From: UBA1723 sp045642085
GTDB lineage: Bacteria > Bacteroidota > Bacteroidia > Bacteroidales > Paludibacteraceae
DNA: 38,951 bases
Assembly: GCA_045642085.1 (NCBI GenBank)
Contig: JAZUIF010000114.1
Location: forward strand, 1 to 38,951
Direction: 5' to 3'
Shown: positions 8,643-16,250 of the stretch, one piece after another
How the letters are laid out: every line of letters begins with the position of its first letter
Position numbering within the stretch: position 1 is the first letter of the stretch
Translations under genes and position numbers: made by a program
The notes under the pieces: generated by a model
The model's database searches: none
What the model saw: only the letters and a program-made list of their open reading frames with translations
Told to the model about the DNA's origin: nothing

Positions 8643-9620
8643 ATGAAAATACTAGGTATAGGCAACTCATTGGTGGATATGTTGTGTCGATTGCCCAATG
8701 AAGATGTCATCAAAAAATATAATCTTCCTAAGGGAGGAATGCAGTTAATCGACGATGATTTGGCTCTAAAAATATCAAATGATATCAAACATTTGGAGTG
8801 TCAGTTTGTGGCTGGTGGTTCAGCTGCCAACACTACAAGCGGTCTTGCTAATCTTGGAGCTGAAACAAGTTTTCTTGGTAAAATAGGAAATGATGAGGTA
8901 GGAAACTACTTTGAGGCTGATCTTGTGAAGTCGGGCATCGAGGCACAGATGATCCGTTCGTCTCTTCCTACAGGCCGTTGCATCTCGCTTATCTCTCCTG
9001 ATGGCGAGCGTACAATGTGTACTTGCCTTGGTGCGACGGGAACATTCTCTGCTGACGATGTCAAGCCAGAGCATTTCAAAGGAGCAGACTTGTGCCACAT
9101 CGGTGGATATCTTGTGCAGAGCCATGATTTGATTGAGAAGGTGATGAAGACAGCAAAGGAGTGTGGAGTGAAGGTTTCGCTCGACTTGGCTAGTTATAAT
9201 GTAGTCGACGATAATTTTGATTTCATGCACTACCTTGCCAAGAATTATGTCGACATCGCGTTTGCCAACGAAGATGAAGGACACTCGTTCGCTAAAGTTG
9301 ACGATTTGAAACGTGCGGCTGAGATAATGTCGGAAGAGATCGAAGTGGCAATCGTGAAATGTGGAGCCAAGGGAGTTTGGACAAAGCGTGGCGACGAGAT
9401 TGCTTTCGTAGAAGGTCTGAAAGGCAGAAATTGCATCGACACTACAGGAGCCGGAGATTTGTTCGCGTCGGGCTACCTATATGGATTGCTATCGACAAAC
9501 GACATCACCGTCGCAGCCAAATATGGAGCAATCGTCGGTGCGAATATCGTAGAGCATATCGGCACAAAGATGCCAGCAGATGTTTGGGCTAATATCAAAA
9601 GTGAGTTTGCAAAAATATAA
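8643..9620 (+). CDS. PfkB-family kinase, adenosine kinase-like
   Basis: The 325-residue protein is of normal length for the ribokinase/PfkB family. It starts with IGNSLVDML, has the glycine-rich substrate motif GGSAANT (residues 58-64), and the signature DTTGAGDLFASG with anion-hole glycines and catalytic base Asp272. Family members phosphorylate sugars or nucleosides with ATP in the cytoplasm. The overall pattern (N-terminal GNSLVD, GAETSFLGKIGNDEVG) fits the adenosine kinase/fructokinase-like subgroup common in Bacteroidetes, but substrate cannot be fixed from sequence. The HAD phosphatase gene starts 8 bases after its stop, so the two are probably co-transcribed. Candidate -7 element tatatttg at 8604-8611. 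Confidence 0.85.
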   Translation: MKILGIGNSLVDMLCRLPNEDVIKKYNLPKGGMQLIDDDLALKISNDIKHLECQFVAGGSAANTTSGLANLGAETSFLGKIGNDEVGNYFEADLVKSGIEAQMIRSSLPTGRCISLISPDGERTMCTCLGATGTFSADDVKPEHFKGADLCHIGGYLVQSHDLIEKVMKTAKECGVKVSLDLASYNVVDDNFDFMHYLAKNYVDIAFANEDEGHSFAKVDDLKRAAEIMSEEIEVAIVKCGAKGVWTKRGDEIAFVEGLKGRNCIDTTGAGDLFASGYLYGLLSTNDITVAAKYGAIVGANIVEHIGTKMPADVWANIKSEFAKI

Positions 9621-9628
9621 TCCACAAA

Positions 9629-10414
9629 ATGATTAAGGCAGCATTCTTTGATATTGACGGAACATTAGTAAGTTTCAATACACATCAGATTCCAGCTTCA
9701 ACGTTAGACGCATTAAAGCGTCTGCGTGAGGCTGGAGTCCGCCTTTTTATAGCCAGCGGACGTCACATCGCCAGCATGGATAAAGTGACTCCCCATGCCG
9801 AACTCTTCGATGGTTATGTAATGGTCAACGGAGCCCTTTGCACGTATGGCGACAAAGTGGTGCATAGCGTCACCATGTCGAAGAAAGATGTGAAGCTATG
9901 GCTTGAGCACATCAAGAAAGAACCCCGCTCAACATGTTTTGTTTTGAAAGATGACATTGTGCTCAACTTCATCGACGAGCAGATGGAGAAGGTGTTTGAA
10001 ATACTCGATTTCCCTGTTCCACCGTCGGCAAATCTCGACGATTACGCCGATTCCGACGTCTACCAAATGATTATTTCATTTACGGAAGAGGAAAATTCAA
10101 AAATTTTGCCTATCTTTCCGAAGTGTTACGCTCCACGTTGGAGTCCGCTCTTCAGCGACATCATTCCCAACGGCGTCAACAAGATGGTGGGCATAGAGAA
10201 GATGATTGAGCATCTCGGCATCACCAAAGATGAAGTTGCGGCGTTTGGCGACGGAGGTAACGACATTGAGATGATCGAATCTGTGGGGATGGGAATCGCG
10301 ATGGGCAATGCCTGCGATGAACTAAAAGCGGTGGCAAAATTCACCACAGACGACGTCGACAACGATGGCATAGCGAATGCCGTAGATAGATTATGTAGAG
10401 AAGGATTGATTTAA
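9629..10414 (+). CDS. Cof-type HAD-IIB family phosphatase
   Basis: The 261-residue protein has the HAD motif I DIDGT with nucleophile Asp8 and Asp10, motif II in LFIASGR, and motif IV GDGGNDIEMI at about 207-216, which holds the Mg-binding acidic residues. The region between about 85 and 190 is the C2B-type cap that defines the Cof/IIB subclass. Such enzymes dephosphorylate sugar phosphates, nucleotides or related metabolites with broad specificity. The gene follows the PfkB kinase by 8 bp, suggesting a kinase/phosphatase pair acting on related small molecules; this is inference. An AT-rich repeat follows the stop. Confidence 0.9.
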   Translation: MIKAAFFDIDGTLVSFNTHQIPASTLDALKRLREAGVRLFIASGRHIASMDKVTPHAELFDGYVMVNGALCTYGDKVVHSVTMSKKDVKLWLEHIKKEPRSTCFVLKDDIVLNFIDEQMEKVFEILDFPVPPSANLDDYADSDVYQMIISFTEEENSKILPIFPKCYAPRWSPLFSDIIPNGVNKMVGIEKMIEHLGITKDEVAAFGDGGNDIEMIESVGMGIAMGNACDELKAVAKFTTDDVDNDGIANAVDRLCREGLI

Positions 10415-10495
10415 TTAATAATTAAGAGTTAATAATTAATAATTCGGGAGCGACTATTCAACATTTCGCATTCCGCATTTATAATTTGAAATGAT
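10415..10495. repeat. AT-rich intergenic repeat (attaataatt / atttcgcatt family)
   Basis: Contains ttaataattaa-type repeats, then catttcgcattccgcattt with a trailing ataattt (10462-10487). Related copies lie at 11620-11650, 36889-36903 and 37043-37070. No coding capacity. Confidence 0.6.
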
Positions 10496-10816
10496 ATGGC
10501 AAAAGTAATTACAGACGACAGTTTCACAAGTGAACTAAACGAGAATAAAGTGATGGTGGTAGAGATCGGAGCTCCAGGTTGCGGACCTTGCAAGGCATTG
10601 AAGAAGACTATGGAGGAGGTTGAGCCAGCATACGAAGGCAAAGTAGCATTCTTCGATGGCGACATGGGAAGTGGCGACGTGGATGACCTTTGTATGGAGT
10701 ACAGAGTGATGAGCGCACCTACCCTACTATTCTTCAAGGATGGAGAGTTGGCAGAGAAGATGACAGGAGCAGTCAAAAAAGAGGTGATTGAAGAGAAATT
10801 GAATTCATTGATTTAA
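10496..10816 (+). CDS. Thioredoxin-family protein
   Basis: This 106-residue single thioredoxin domain carries the active site GCGPCK (Cys29 and Cys32) and the cis-Pro loop SAPT near residue 77. It has no signal peptide, so it should act in the cytoplasm as a disulfide reductant. The usual W before CGPC is replaced (GAPGCGPC), so it is a divergent thioredoxin rather than a canonical TrxA. It stands alone between two repeat-bearing gaps, with no reductase nearby. Confidence 0.85.
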   Translation: MAKVITDDSFTSELNENKVMVVEIGAPGCGPCKALKKTMEEVEPAYEGKVAFFDGDMGSGDVDDLCMEYRVMSAPTLLFFKDGELAEKMTGAVKKEVIEEKLNSLI

Positions 10817-10838
10817 TACAATCAAATCAACGACAATA

Positions 10839-10906
10839 GGGCGGGTTTTAAACCCGCCCCTACGTTCTTATATTTGATCGTAGGGGCAGGTTTCAAACCT
10901 GCCCGC
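10839..10906. repeat. Inverted pair of REP-like palindromes (gtaggggcrggtt)
   Basis: gggcgggttt/aaacccgccc (10839-10859) and gggcaggttt/aaacctgccc (10884-10904) are each near-perfect palindromes. The flanking cctacg and cgtagg make the two elements mirror images around a 14-base AT-rich spacer, so the whole can fold as one long cruciform or as two hairpins. A related copy lies at 930-957. It may also stop transcription after the thioredoxin gene. Confidence 0.75.
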
Positions 10907-10931
10907 AATTTAATTTCATATACTAAATATA

Positions 10932-11639
10932 ATGGGGAACAAGAAAAGATTAGTGGTGCTCACAGGAGCAGGCATAAGTGCAGAAAGCGGAATCAGCACA
11001 TTCCGTGATTCAGATGGATTATGGGAGAAACACTCTGTGGAAGAAATTTGCACCCACGAAGCATTGTATCGCAATTACGATATGGTAGTGCAGTTTTATA
11101 ACGACAGATTCGCTCAATTAGCCACAGTGAAGCCTAATGCGGCACATTTGGCATTGAAGACGTTGGAGGATAAGTTCGACGTGCAGATAATCACTCAGAA
11201 CGTCGACAATCTACACGAAAGAGCCGGAAGCAGAAACATCATCCACCTACATGGAGAATTAACCAAAGTGTGCTCGATGAAGAATGAGAATCTTATCGTC
11301 GACAGAAGCACATTGGACAATCCTTTGATTTCAGGAAAAGACAAGGCTCCAGACGGCGGACAGTGGCGTCCGTTTATCGTTTTCTTCAACGAGGCAGTAC
11401 CGATGATAGAGCCAGCCATTGAATTGATGCAGACAGCCGACATTGTGCTAATCATAGGCACATCGCTACAGGTGTATCCAGCGGCAGGTCTTTCAATGTA
11501 TGCCCCACGCAACGCCGAGATGTATCTGATAGATCCGAAGCCCAACACAGCAGGATTCAACCGTTCGATCAACGTGATTGCAAAGGGAGCGTCGGAAGGT
11601 ATGAAGGAGTTCATGGAAATTATGAATGCGAAATGCTGA
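10932..11639 (+). CDS. NAD-dependent sirtuin deacylase, zinc-ribbon-less, desuccinylase-type pocket
   Basis: The 235-residue protein has the sirtuin NAD motifs GAGISAESGISTFRD (12-26), TQNVDNLHERAG (88-99), the catalytic His107 in HLHGEL, and GTSL near 178. Tyr56 and Arg59 in FYNDR match the YxxR pair that CobB and SIRT5 use to bind succinyl or malonyl lysine, so deacylation of acidic acyl-lysines is predicted. Only one cysteine (Cys114) lies where the four zinc ligands usually are; the small module reads SMKNENLIVDRSTLDNPL instead. Members of the family without zinc cysteines are known in bacteria. It would act in the cytoplasm on metabolic enzymes. Its stop overlaps the next gene's start within an atttcgcatt-family repeat. 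Confidence 0.9.
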   Translation: MGNKKRLVVLTGAGISAESGISTFRDSDGLWEKHSVEEICTHEALYRNYDMVVQFYNDRFAQLATVKPNAAHLALKTLEDKFDVQIITQNVDNLHERAGSRNIIHLHGELTKVCSMKNENLIVDRSTLDNPLISGKDKAPDGGQWRPFIVFFNEAVPMIEPAIELMQTADIVLIIGTSLQVYPAAGLSMYAPRNAEMYLIDPKPNTAGFNRSINVIAKGASEGMKEFMEIMNAKC

Positions 11640-11650
11640 ATGCGAAATAT
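11620..11650. repeat. atttcgcatt-family repeat spanning the sirtuin stop and next start
   Basis: attatgaatgcgaaatgctgaatgcgaaat is the inverse of the 10462-10487 and 37043-37070 sequences. It encodes the last residues of the sirtuin (MNAKC) and the first of the lipoprotein (MLNAKYW). Confidence 0.6.
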
Positions 11651-12190
11651 TGGGAGACGAGGATAGCCGCGTCTCCTTTCATGATAATCACGGCGTTCCT
11701 TTGCTCCTGTTCCTCTCCTAAAGAGGATCCATATGAGGTGCCATGCAACGGAGGAATCGCCAAAATCGACCATATACACGACAGTTTGAATTATCTGAAA
11801 TTTATCCGTAATGATTCTTTACTATCGCAATGGAGGCTTCCATATCCAGTCTACCGTTTGGATTATGGCGATTTGAATGGCGACGGGAAAGATGAGATTG
11901 CCGTGGGAGTCGTAAAGAGCACCCGTTTTTTCAAGAATAAAGCCAAGCGATTGTTTATCTATAACATTGACTCGCACAATCAAATCCGTCGGCTTTGGAT
12001 GGGATCAAGAGCTGGAAGTGAGATAATTGATTTTCGTGTGGAGAGAGATTCCTTCCCAGCCCGCGTCATCACACAGAATGTATATGAAGAAAGAATGTAC
12101 CCGGACACTATAAGCAAAGAAAGATTAAAAGGAATCCGATTTAAGTTAGCCGAATTTGGACTTGAGTTTGAAAACTATGTGATTAAATAA
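11633..12190 (+). CDS. Small lipoprotein with one FG-GAP/VCBS-like motif
   Basis: The 185-residue protein has a lipoprotein signal with lipobox AFLCSC near residues 21-26. Around residue 77 comes LDYGDLNGDGKDEIAVGV, the calcium-binding loop (D-x-N-G-D-G-x-D) typical of FG-GAP/VCBS repeats. No enzyme motif is seen. The start at 11633 overlaps the sirtuin stop and lies in a dispersed repeat; a later start at the Met in FMIITAF would give a very short signal, so the first ATG is preferred with modest certainty. The DUF3160 lipoprotein follows after 8 bp and the CapA-like gene after that, so the three probably form one operon for an envelope function that is not known. Confidence 0.75.
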   Translation: MLNAKYWETRIAASPFMIITAFLCSCSSPKEDPYEVPCNGGIAKIDHIHDSLNYLKFIRNDSLLSQWRLPYPVYRLDYGDLNGDGKDEIAVGVVKSTRFFKNKAKRLFIYNIDSHNQIRRLWMGSRAGSEIIDFRVERDSFPARVITQNVYEERMYPDTISKERLKGIRFKLAEFGLEFENYVIK

Positions 12191-12198
12191 GACAAAAA

Positions 12199-14778
12199 AT
12201 GAGAAAACCATATTTAGCAAGCATCCTAGTCTCAGCGCTGACATTTGCATCATGCGGCAGCGAGACAAATACAAGCAATACAAATACAGACTCAAGATCT
12301 GATTCAATTACGGTCAGTGAAAAGCAAAATAAGGGAGGTCAAGACAGTTTGCTTATAGATATAGACGATTTAGACTACGACATGGATTTGAGCAAATTGT
12401 CGTACAACGATCTATATCTCCTACTCAACTACCCATACGCAAAACACGCATTCTGGTTTAGGGAACCCGAACTAAATTTTAGGTATAATAGATTAAAATG
12501 GTACAGTGATATCATCCAGGAAACTTATTACTATAAAACAGACGGAAACTGGTGGCTAAAAGAAGATTTAGATAGAACATATTGGCGTAGATGGATTGAT
12601 GATTATGACAAACTGAAAGCTGAGACAAAACTTGATCCTAAGGAAAAAGAATTCGTGACACGAGTGAGGGCACGTATGGCAGAATTGGAGAAAGAGAAAC
12701 ACGTCAAAGTGGACGGTGTCAATATCTGCAATCCAAATTTCATAGTCAACAGCAATCCATCAAAAGATGCAGAATTGTTTTCATTATTGAAAAAGAACGG
12801 TTTTGCAATACAAAAGACAAACTATACACAATTATTCCAAATATACGATCAAAACGACTATGATTGGATGCCAAACTACGTCACTACCGACGTCATGCTC
12901 CAGTTGTTCAATCATTACAACCGTTTTGTGCTTGACGCAATCGAAGAAGAGGTAATTGTGCCAAACCTACAAAAGATGTGTGAAGGTCTTTACAAAAGAT
13001 CAAAAGAGATAGCTGACACACTAAGCGACGCAAAATTAAAGGAGATAGCTGATTTTTCTACCACATATTACGCAATTGCCCTTTCTCTACTAAAAGGTGA
13101 GAAATACGACGTGCCTGAGTCTATGAAAAATCAATATGTCGCAGAATTAGAACTTATCGACGCTGCAGTTGACGAACTGTCGCCATTATTAGGCACGACA
13201 AGATATTTCAACTATAGCTTATTTAAGCCACGTGCACAATATACACGAACAGAAGCGAGCAAACGTTATTTTAGAGGAATGATGTGGCTGCAGTCGGCTT
13301 ATCTATGTGCAGAGAACGATGGCCTAGAAAAAGCATTGTTCATGGCAAAAGTGTATGACGACAGCGATGAAGAGGTCAAAAGTGCTGTCAAGAACACATT
13401 CGGACCTATCAACTACTTGATGGGCGAGCCAAACGATGTCCCTATACTTGAGTTGGCCAGCAAATTAAATGATTGGGGTATCTTCGAATTCAAACAGTTG
13501 CTCGATCAAAACATTATGGATAAAGCATCGTCGGCAATCACCGAGGCTACCAAGGGCAAAAGTTGCATTAAGCCACAAATCCAAATCACTTGTCAGCCAA
13601 AGATCAACTTCATGCCACAACGCTATGTGCCAGATGGTGATATCTTAAACATGATGGCAGACACAATGAAAAATGCAGTGCGTGCCTACCCGCGTGGCGT
13701 GGATGTGTTTGATGCATTCGGAATCAAGGCCGCCAAGGCACTGAACGACACTTTCTTTACTGACAACAAAGAATGGAAAGAGTATGAAACGCAAAGGAAG
13801 AAGGCAAGTGAGAAATTTGGCAACTTCTCTGATTGGAACAAGACCGTCTACAACAAATGGCTTCATTTATTGATGGTTTTGCAAAAGACAGAAAAGAATT
13901 ATCCAGGACACATGCACACCAGTGCTTGGCAACTAAAGAATCTAAACACAGCTCTGGCTTCATGGTCGGAATTGAAACATAATTCAGTGCTATATACAAA
14001 GCAACCGATGGCGGCAGAATGTGGTGGTGGTGGAGAGGATGAATTGCCTGAACCTATGCTTCTGGGTTATGTAGAACCTAATATGAAGTTTTGGAAGACA
14101 TTAAAGGAAGCCGTATCGCAGACTTACGATTTAGCGGAAAAATCCGGGTTTAAGGTAGACAAAGAATACGAACGTAAAAGAGAGGATGATTACATCGTCA
14201 AATCAAGAACTCTCAAAAGTGTCACTAAGCCGTTGCTTGAAATGATAGACTTTTTTATCAAAGCAAGCGACAAGGAATTAGAAGGAAAGACTCTTACATA
14301 TAAAGAATATGAGAGATTAAGATATATTGGAGGTGAAATCGAATCACAAACGCTTAGTTTGTTGTGTAATCGATGGGTGTATGAAGATTGGTCAGGTCTT
14401 ACAGAAGTGGATAAAAAGATTCCTGTTGTTGCAGACATCTACACAAGAAATGTTCCTGACTGTCAGAAGAATGGAATTTTACATACCGCGGTAGGACGAG
14501 CAAATAGAATTTATGTTACAGTTGAGATAAACGGACATTTCTATCTCACTTGTGGAGCCACATTAAGCTATTATGAGTTTATCAATAATTCCAGACTTAC
14601 TGATGAAGAATGGCAAGGAATCAACTCTAGCGTTGAATGTCCGAAGATCCCAGATTGGATGGCACCATTAATGTTAAGCTCTGATAAAAATAATTATGAA
14701 GACCATAAATATTTCACCTATGGACAATATGGGCATTGTAATTATGTGCCTAGCTTTATGGAGCAGTTTGTTCATTAG
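12199..14778 (+). CDS. DUF3160 family lipoprotein
   Basis: The 859-residue protein has a lipoprotein signal with lipobox ALTFASC (Cys19). A Ser/Thr/Asn-rich linker follows, then the family core with NYVTTDVMLQLFNHYN around residue 225, the mark of DUF3160. The C-terminal half is mostly helical and ends in VYVTVEINGHFYLTCG-like beta sequence with YRYGG-type replaced by KYFTYGQYG. DUF3160 proteins are large cell-envelope proteins of bacteria with no known biochemical role. The 3' end overlaps the start of the CapA-like gene by up to 83 bp, a sign of coupled expression. Confidence 0.8.
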   Translation: MRKPYLASILVSALTFASCGSETNTSNTNTDSRSDSITVSEKQNKGGQDSLLIDIDDLDYDMDLSKLSYNDLYLLLNYPYAKHAFWFREPELNFRYNRLKWYSDIIQETYYYKTDGNWWLKEDLDRTYWRRWIDDYDKLKAETKLDPKEKEFVTRVRARMAELEKEKHVKVDGVNICNPNFIVNSNPSKDAELFSLLKKNGFAIQKTNYTQLFQIYDQNDYDWMPNYVTTDVMLQLFNHYNRFVLDAIEEEVIVPNLQKMCEGLYKRSKEIADTLSDAKLKEIADFSTTYYAIALSLLKGEKYDVPESMKNQYVAELELIDAAVDELSPLLGTTRYFNYSLFKPRAQYTRTEASKRYFRGMMWLQSAYLCAENDGLEKALFMAKVYDDSDEEVKSAVKNTFGPINYLMGEPNDVPILELASKLNDWGIFEFKQLLDQNIMDKASSAITEATKGKSCIKPQIQITCQPKINFMPQRYVPDGDILNMMADTMKNAVRAYPRGVDVFDAFGIKAAKALNDTFFTDNKEWKEYETQRKKASEKFGNFSDWNKTVYNKWLHLLMVLQKTEKNYPGHMHTSAWQLKNLNTALASWSELKHNSVLYTKQPMAAECGGGGEDELPEPMLLGYVEPNMKFWKTLKEAVSQTYDLAEKSGFKVDKEYERKREDDYIVKSRTLKSVTKPLLEMIDFFIKASDKELEGKTLTYKEYERLRYIGGEIESQTLSLLCNRWVYEDWSGLTEVDKKIPVVADIYTRNVPDCQKNGILHTAVGRANRIYVTVEINGHFYLTCGATLSYYEFINNSRLTDEEWQGINSSVECPKIPDWMAPLMLSSDKNNYEDHKYFTYGQYGHCNYVPSFMEQFVH

Positions 14779-15649
14779 TGGATGCTCATCTGTAGACGAT
14801 GGGGAAATAAGCCTCGTTTTCACTGGTGACGTGATGCTGGATCGTGGGGTGAGGCAACAGATAGAAAGGAAAGGTATCGACCATATCTTTTCTGCTGTAA
14901 AAGATTCATTCCTCGCAGCCGATGCGACGGTGATAAATCTAGAGTGTCCGTTGACTGACGTCGAGGATCCACAAGAAAAGCAATTTGTATTCAAAGCGAA
15001 TGAAGAATGGGCGACGTCGTTGAAAGCCAACGGTATCACCCATGCGTCGTTAGCTAACAACCATTCCTACGACCAGGGAAGAATCGGAATGGAGCATACG
15101 GCAAACACGTTGAAGAAAAACGGCATTATAGCGACGGGGGTTGGACATTCCGATAAAGAACGCATAAAGCCAGTCGAGATCTCTAAAAATGGGTTAAAAA
15201 CAGCCATATTCAGCAGTGTGTTGCTGCCGATTGACAAATGGGTCCAGACAGACGGAATGGTTGGCATCTGTAATGCCGACGCCGACGAATTAGCCAAAGC
15301 CATCACCGTCTACAAGAAGAGGAATCCAGAGAGTAAGATAATTGTGTCACTGCATTGGGGGATTGAGTATATGAACAAGCCGACGGGCAAACAAAAGAGA
15401 GATGCCACACTACTTGCCAAAGCGGGAGCAGACATAATCATCGGACATCACCCCCACGTCGTGCAGCAGGTGGAGGAAATCAATAAATGCACCGTCATCT
15501 ATAGTCTTGGCAACTTTGTTTTTGATTCCAAAAGAGAGGAGGGGCAAAAAGGACAGATGGCTAAAGTGACATTCAATAAAAAAGGGACAAGGATAAAACT
15601 ATATGATGTGGATATAGTGAAATGCAGACCTGAGATTAGAAAACAATAA
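14696..15649 (+). CDS. CapA-like metallophosphoesterase-fold lipoprotein (PGA_cap family)
   Basis: The 317-residue protein has a hydrophobic leader ending in lipobox LFISGC near residue 30. The PGA_cap (CapA/PgsA) motifs follow: FTGDVMLDRGV, NLECPLTD, LANNHSYDQG, SLHWGIEY, IIGHHPHVVQ and YSLGNFVFD, which together make the metal site of a calcineurin-like phosphoesterase fold. In Bacillus, CapA takes part in poly-gamma-glutamate export, but no other cap/pgs genes are here, so that role should not be assumed. Starts at 14696, 14720 and 14729 are all possible; the first keeps a Lys in the signal. All overlap the DUF3160 3' end, by 50-83 bp. Confidence 0.85.
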   Translation: MKTINISPMDNMGIVIMCLALWSSLFISGCSSVDDGEISLVFTGDVMLDRGVRQQIERKGIDHIFSAVKDSFLAADATVINLECPLTDVEDPQEKQFVFKANEEWATSLKANGITHASLANNHSYDQGRIGMEHTANTLKKNGIIATGVGHSDKERIKPVEISKNGLKTAIFSSVLLPIDKWVQTDGMVGICNADADELAKAITVYKKRNPESKIIVSLHWGIEYMNKPTGKQKRDATLLAKAGADIIIGHHPHVVQQVEEINKCTVIYSLGNFVFDSKREEGQKGQMAKVTFNKKGTRIKLYDVDIVKCRPEIRKQ

Positions 15650-15671
15650 ATAGACGTAATTTTTTTATCTC

Positions 15672-15717
15672 TAAAAAAACAAAAAAAACAGAGGCGACAT
15701 CAAACGATGCTGCCTCT
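15672..15717 (-). terminator. Terminator of the HU gene
   Basis: The minus strand folds agaggc/gcctct with an inner catc/gatg stem around a gttt loop (15690-15717), followed by an almost unbroken T run (15672-15689). It sits between the convergent CapA-like and HU genes and may also slow plus-strand transcription. Confidence 0.8.
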
Positions 15718-15745
15718 TATTTTGATTGCAAATGAGTAATCAATA

Positions 15746-16027
15746 TTACTTACCGTAACGAACTACATCTGCAAGTTCAGCTCCAGCTTTGAAGTTAACA
15801 ACCTTCTTTGCCTCAGTTGTCATCTGCTCACCAGTACGAGGATTGCGGCATGTACGTGCAGGTTTCTCCTTAACTGACAATGAAGCAAAACCAGTTAGAT
15901 TAACTGAATCACCCTTTTTCAATGTGTCTGATACAACACTAATGAAAGCATCCAATGCCTTCTTGCTGTCTGTCTTAGTAAGACCAGACGCTGATGCCAT
16001 AGCATCTACCAATTCTGACTTGTTCAT
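15746..16027 (-). CDS. HU-family DNA-binding protein
   Basis: With the start at 16027 (MNKSELVDAM) the product has 93 residues, the normal HU length. The N-terminal helices (MNKSELVDAMASASGLTK) are followed by the three-stranded saddle with VNLTGFASLSV and the DNA-clamp arm, including RNPRTGEQM around residues 60-70 where HU usually has RNPQTGE. It binds and bends DNA without much sequence preference as part of nucleoid structure. The frame is open upstream to 16090, but the extra residues (YDYKKKKVYLRK...) are not HU-like and come from the promoter region, so the inner ATG is chosen. A good promoter match lies directly upstream and a terminator downstream, so it is monocistronic. Confidence 0.95.
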   Translation of the reverse strand: MNKSELVDAMASASGLTKTDSKKALDAFISVVSDTLKKGDSVNLTGFASLSVKEKPARTCRNPRTGEQMTTEAKKVVNFKAGAELADVVRYGK

Positions 16028-16057
16028 ATATAAGCTAATAGTTAAGTTTATTTTTCT

Positions 16058-16091
16058 CAAATATACTTTCTTTTTTTTATAATCATACAAA
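16058..16091 (-). promoter_or_regulatory. Promoter of the HU gene
   Basis: Minus strand: tatatttg (16058-16065) fits the TAnnTTTG -7 consensus, and tttg (16088-16091) fits the -33 box with 22 bases between. It ends about 30 bases before the HU start codon. Confidence 0.6.
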
Positions 16092-16199
16092 TTAGTAAAA
16101 AAAAATACATCAAAATGATTTTTTTACCAACAAAATATGATAAACAACATTCTTTTTGTATAAATCTGCATAAATTAATCAATTGTGACTAAAACAAAA

Positions 16200-16225
16200 A
16201 AAGAGACATCTTTCGATGTCTCTTT
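16200..16225 (-). terminator. Terminator of the susC/susD operon
   Basis: aaagagacatc pairs with gatgtctcttt around a tttc loop, a perfect 11-bp stem, with T-rich sequence on both sides. It lies 25 bases after the stop of the glycan-binding protein. Confidence 0.85.
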
Positions 16226-16250
16226 CTTTTCTTATCTATTTTGGTCCAAA

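Noticed and set aside
8820..9284. Minus-strand 154-codon frame
   Set aside because: Shadow of the PfkB kinase gene, which has all its family motifs on the plus strand.
11195..11779. Minus-strand 194-codon frame
   Set aside because: Antisense to the sirtuin and the next lipoprotein, with no recognisable domain or promoter.
16028..16090. N-terminal extension of the HU frame
   Set aside because: The added residues are not HU-like and overlap a good promoter; the inner ATG at 16027 gives standard HU length.
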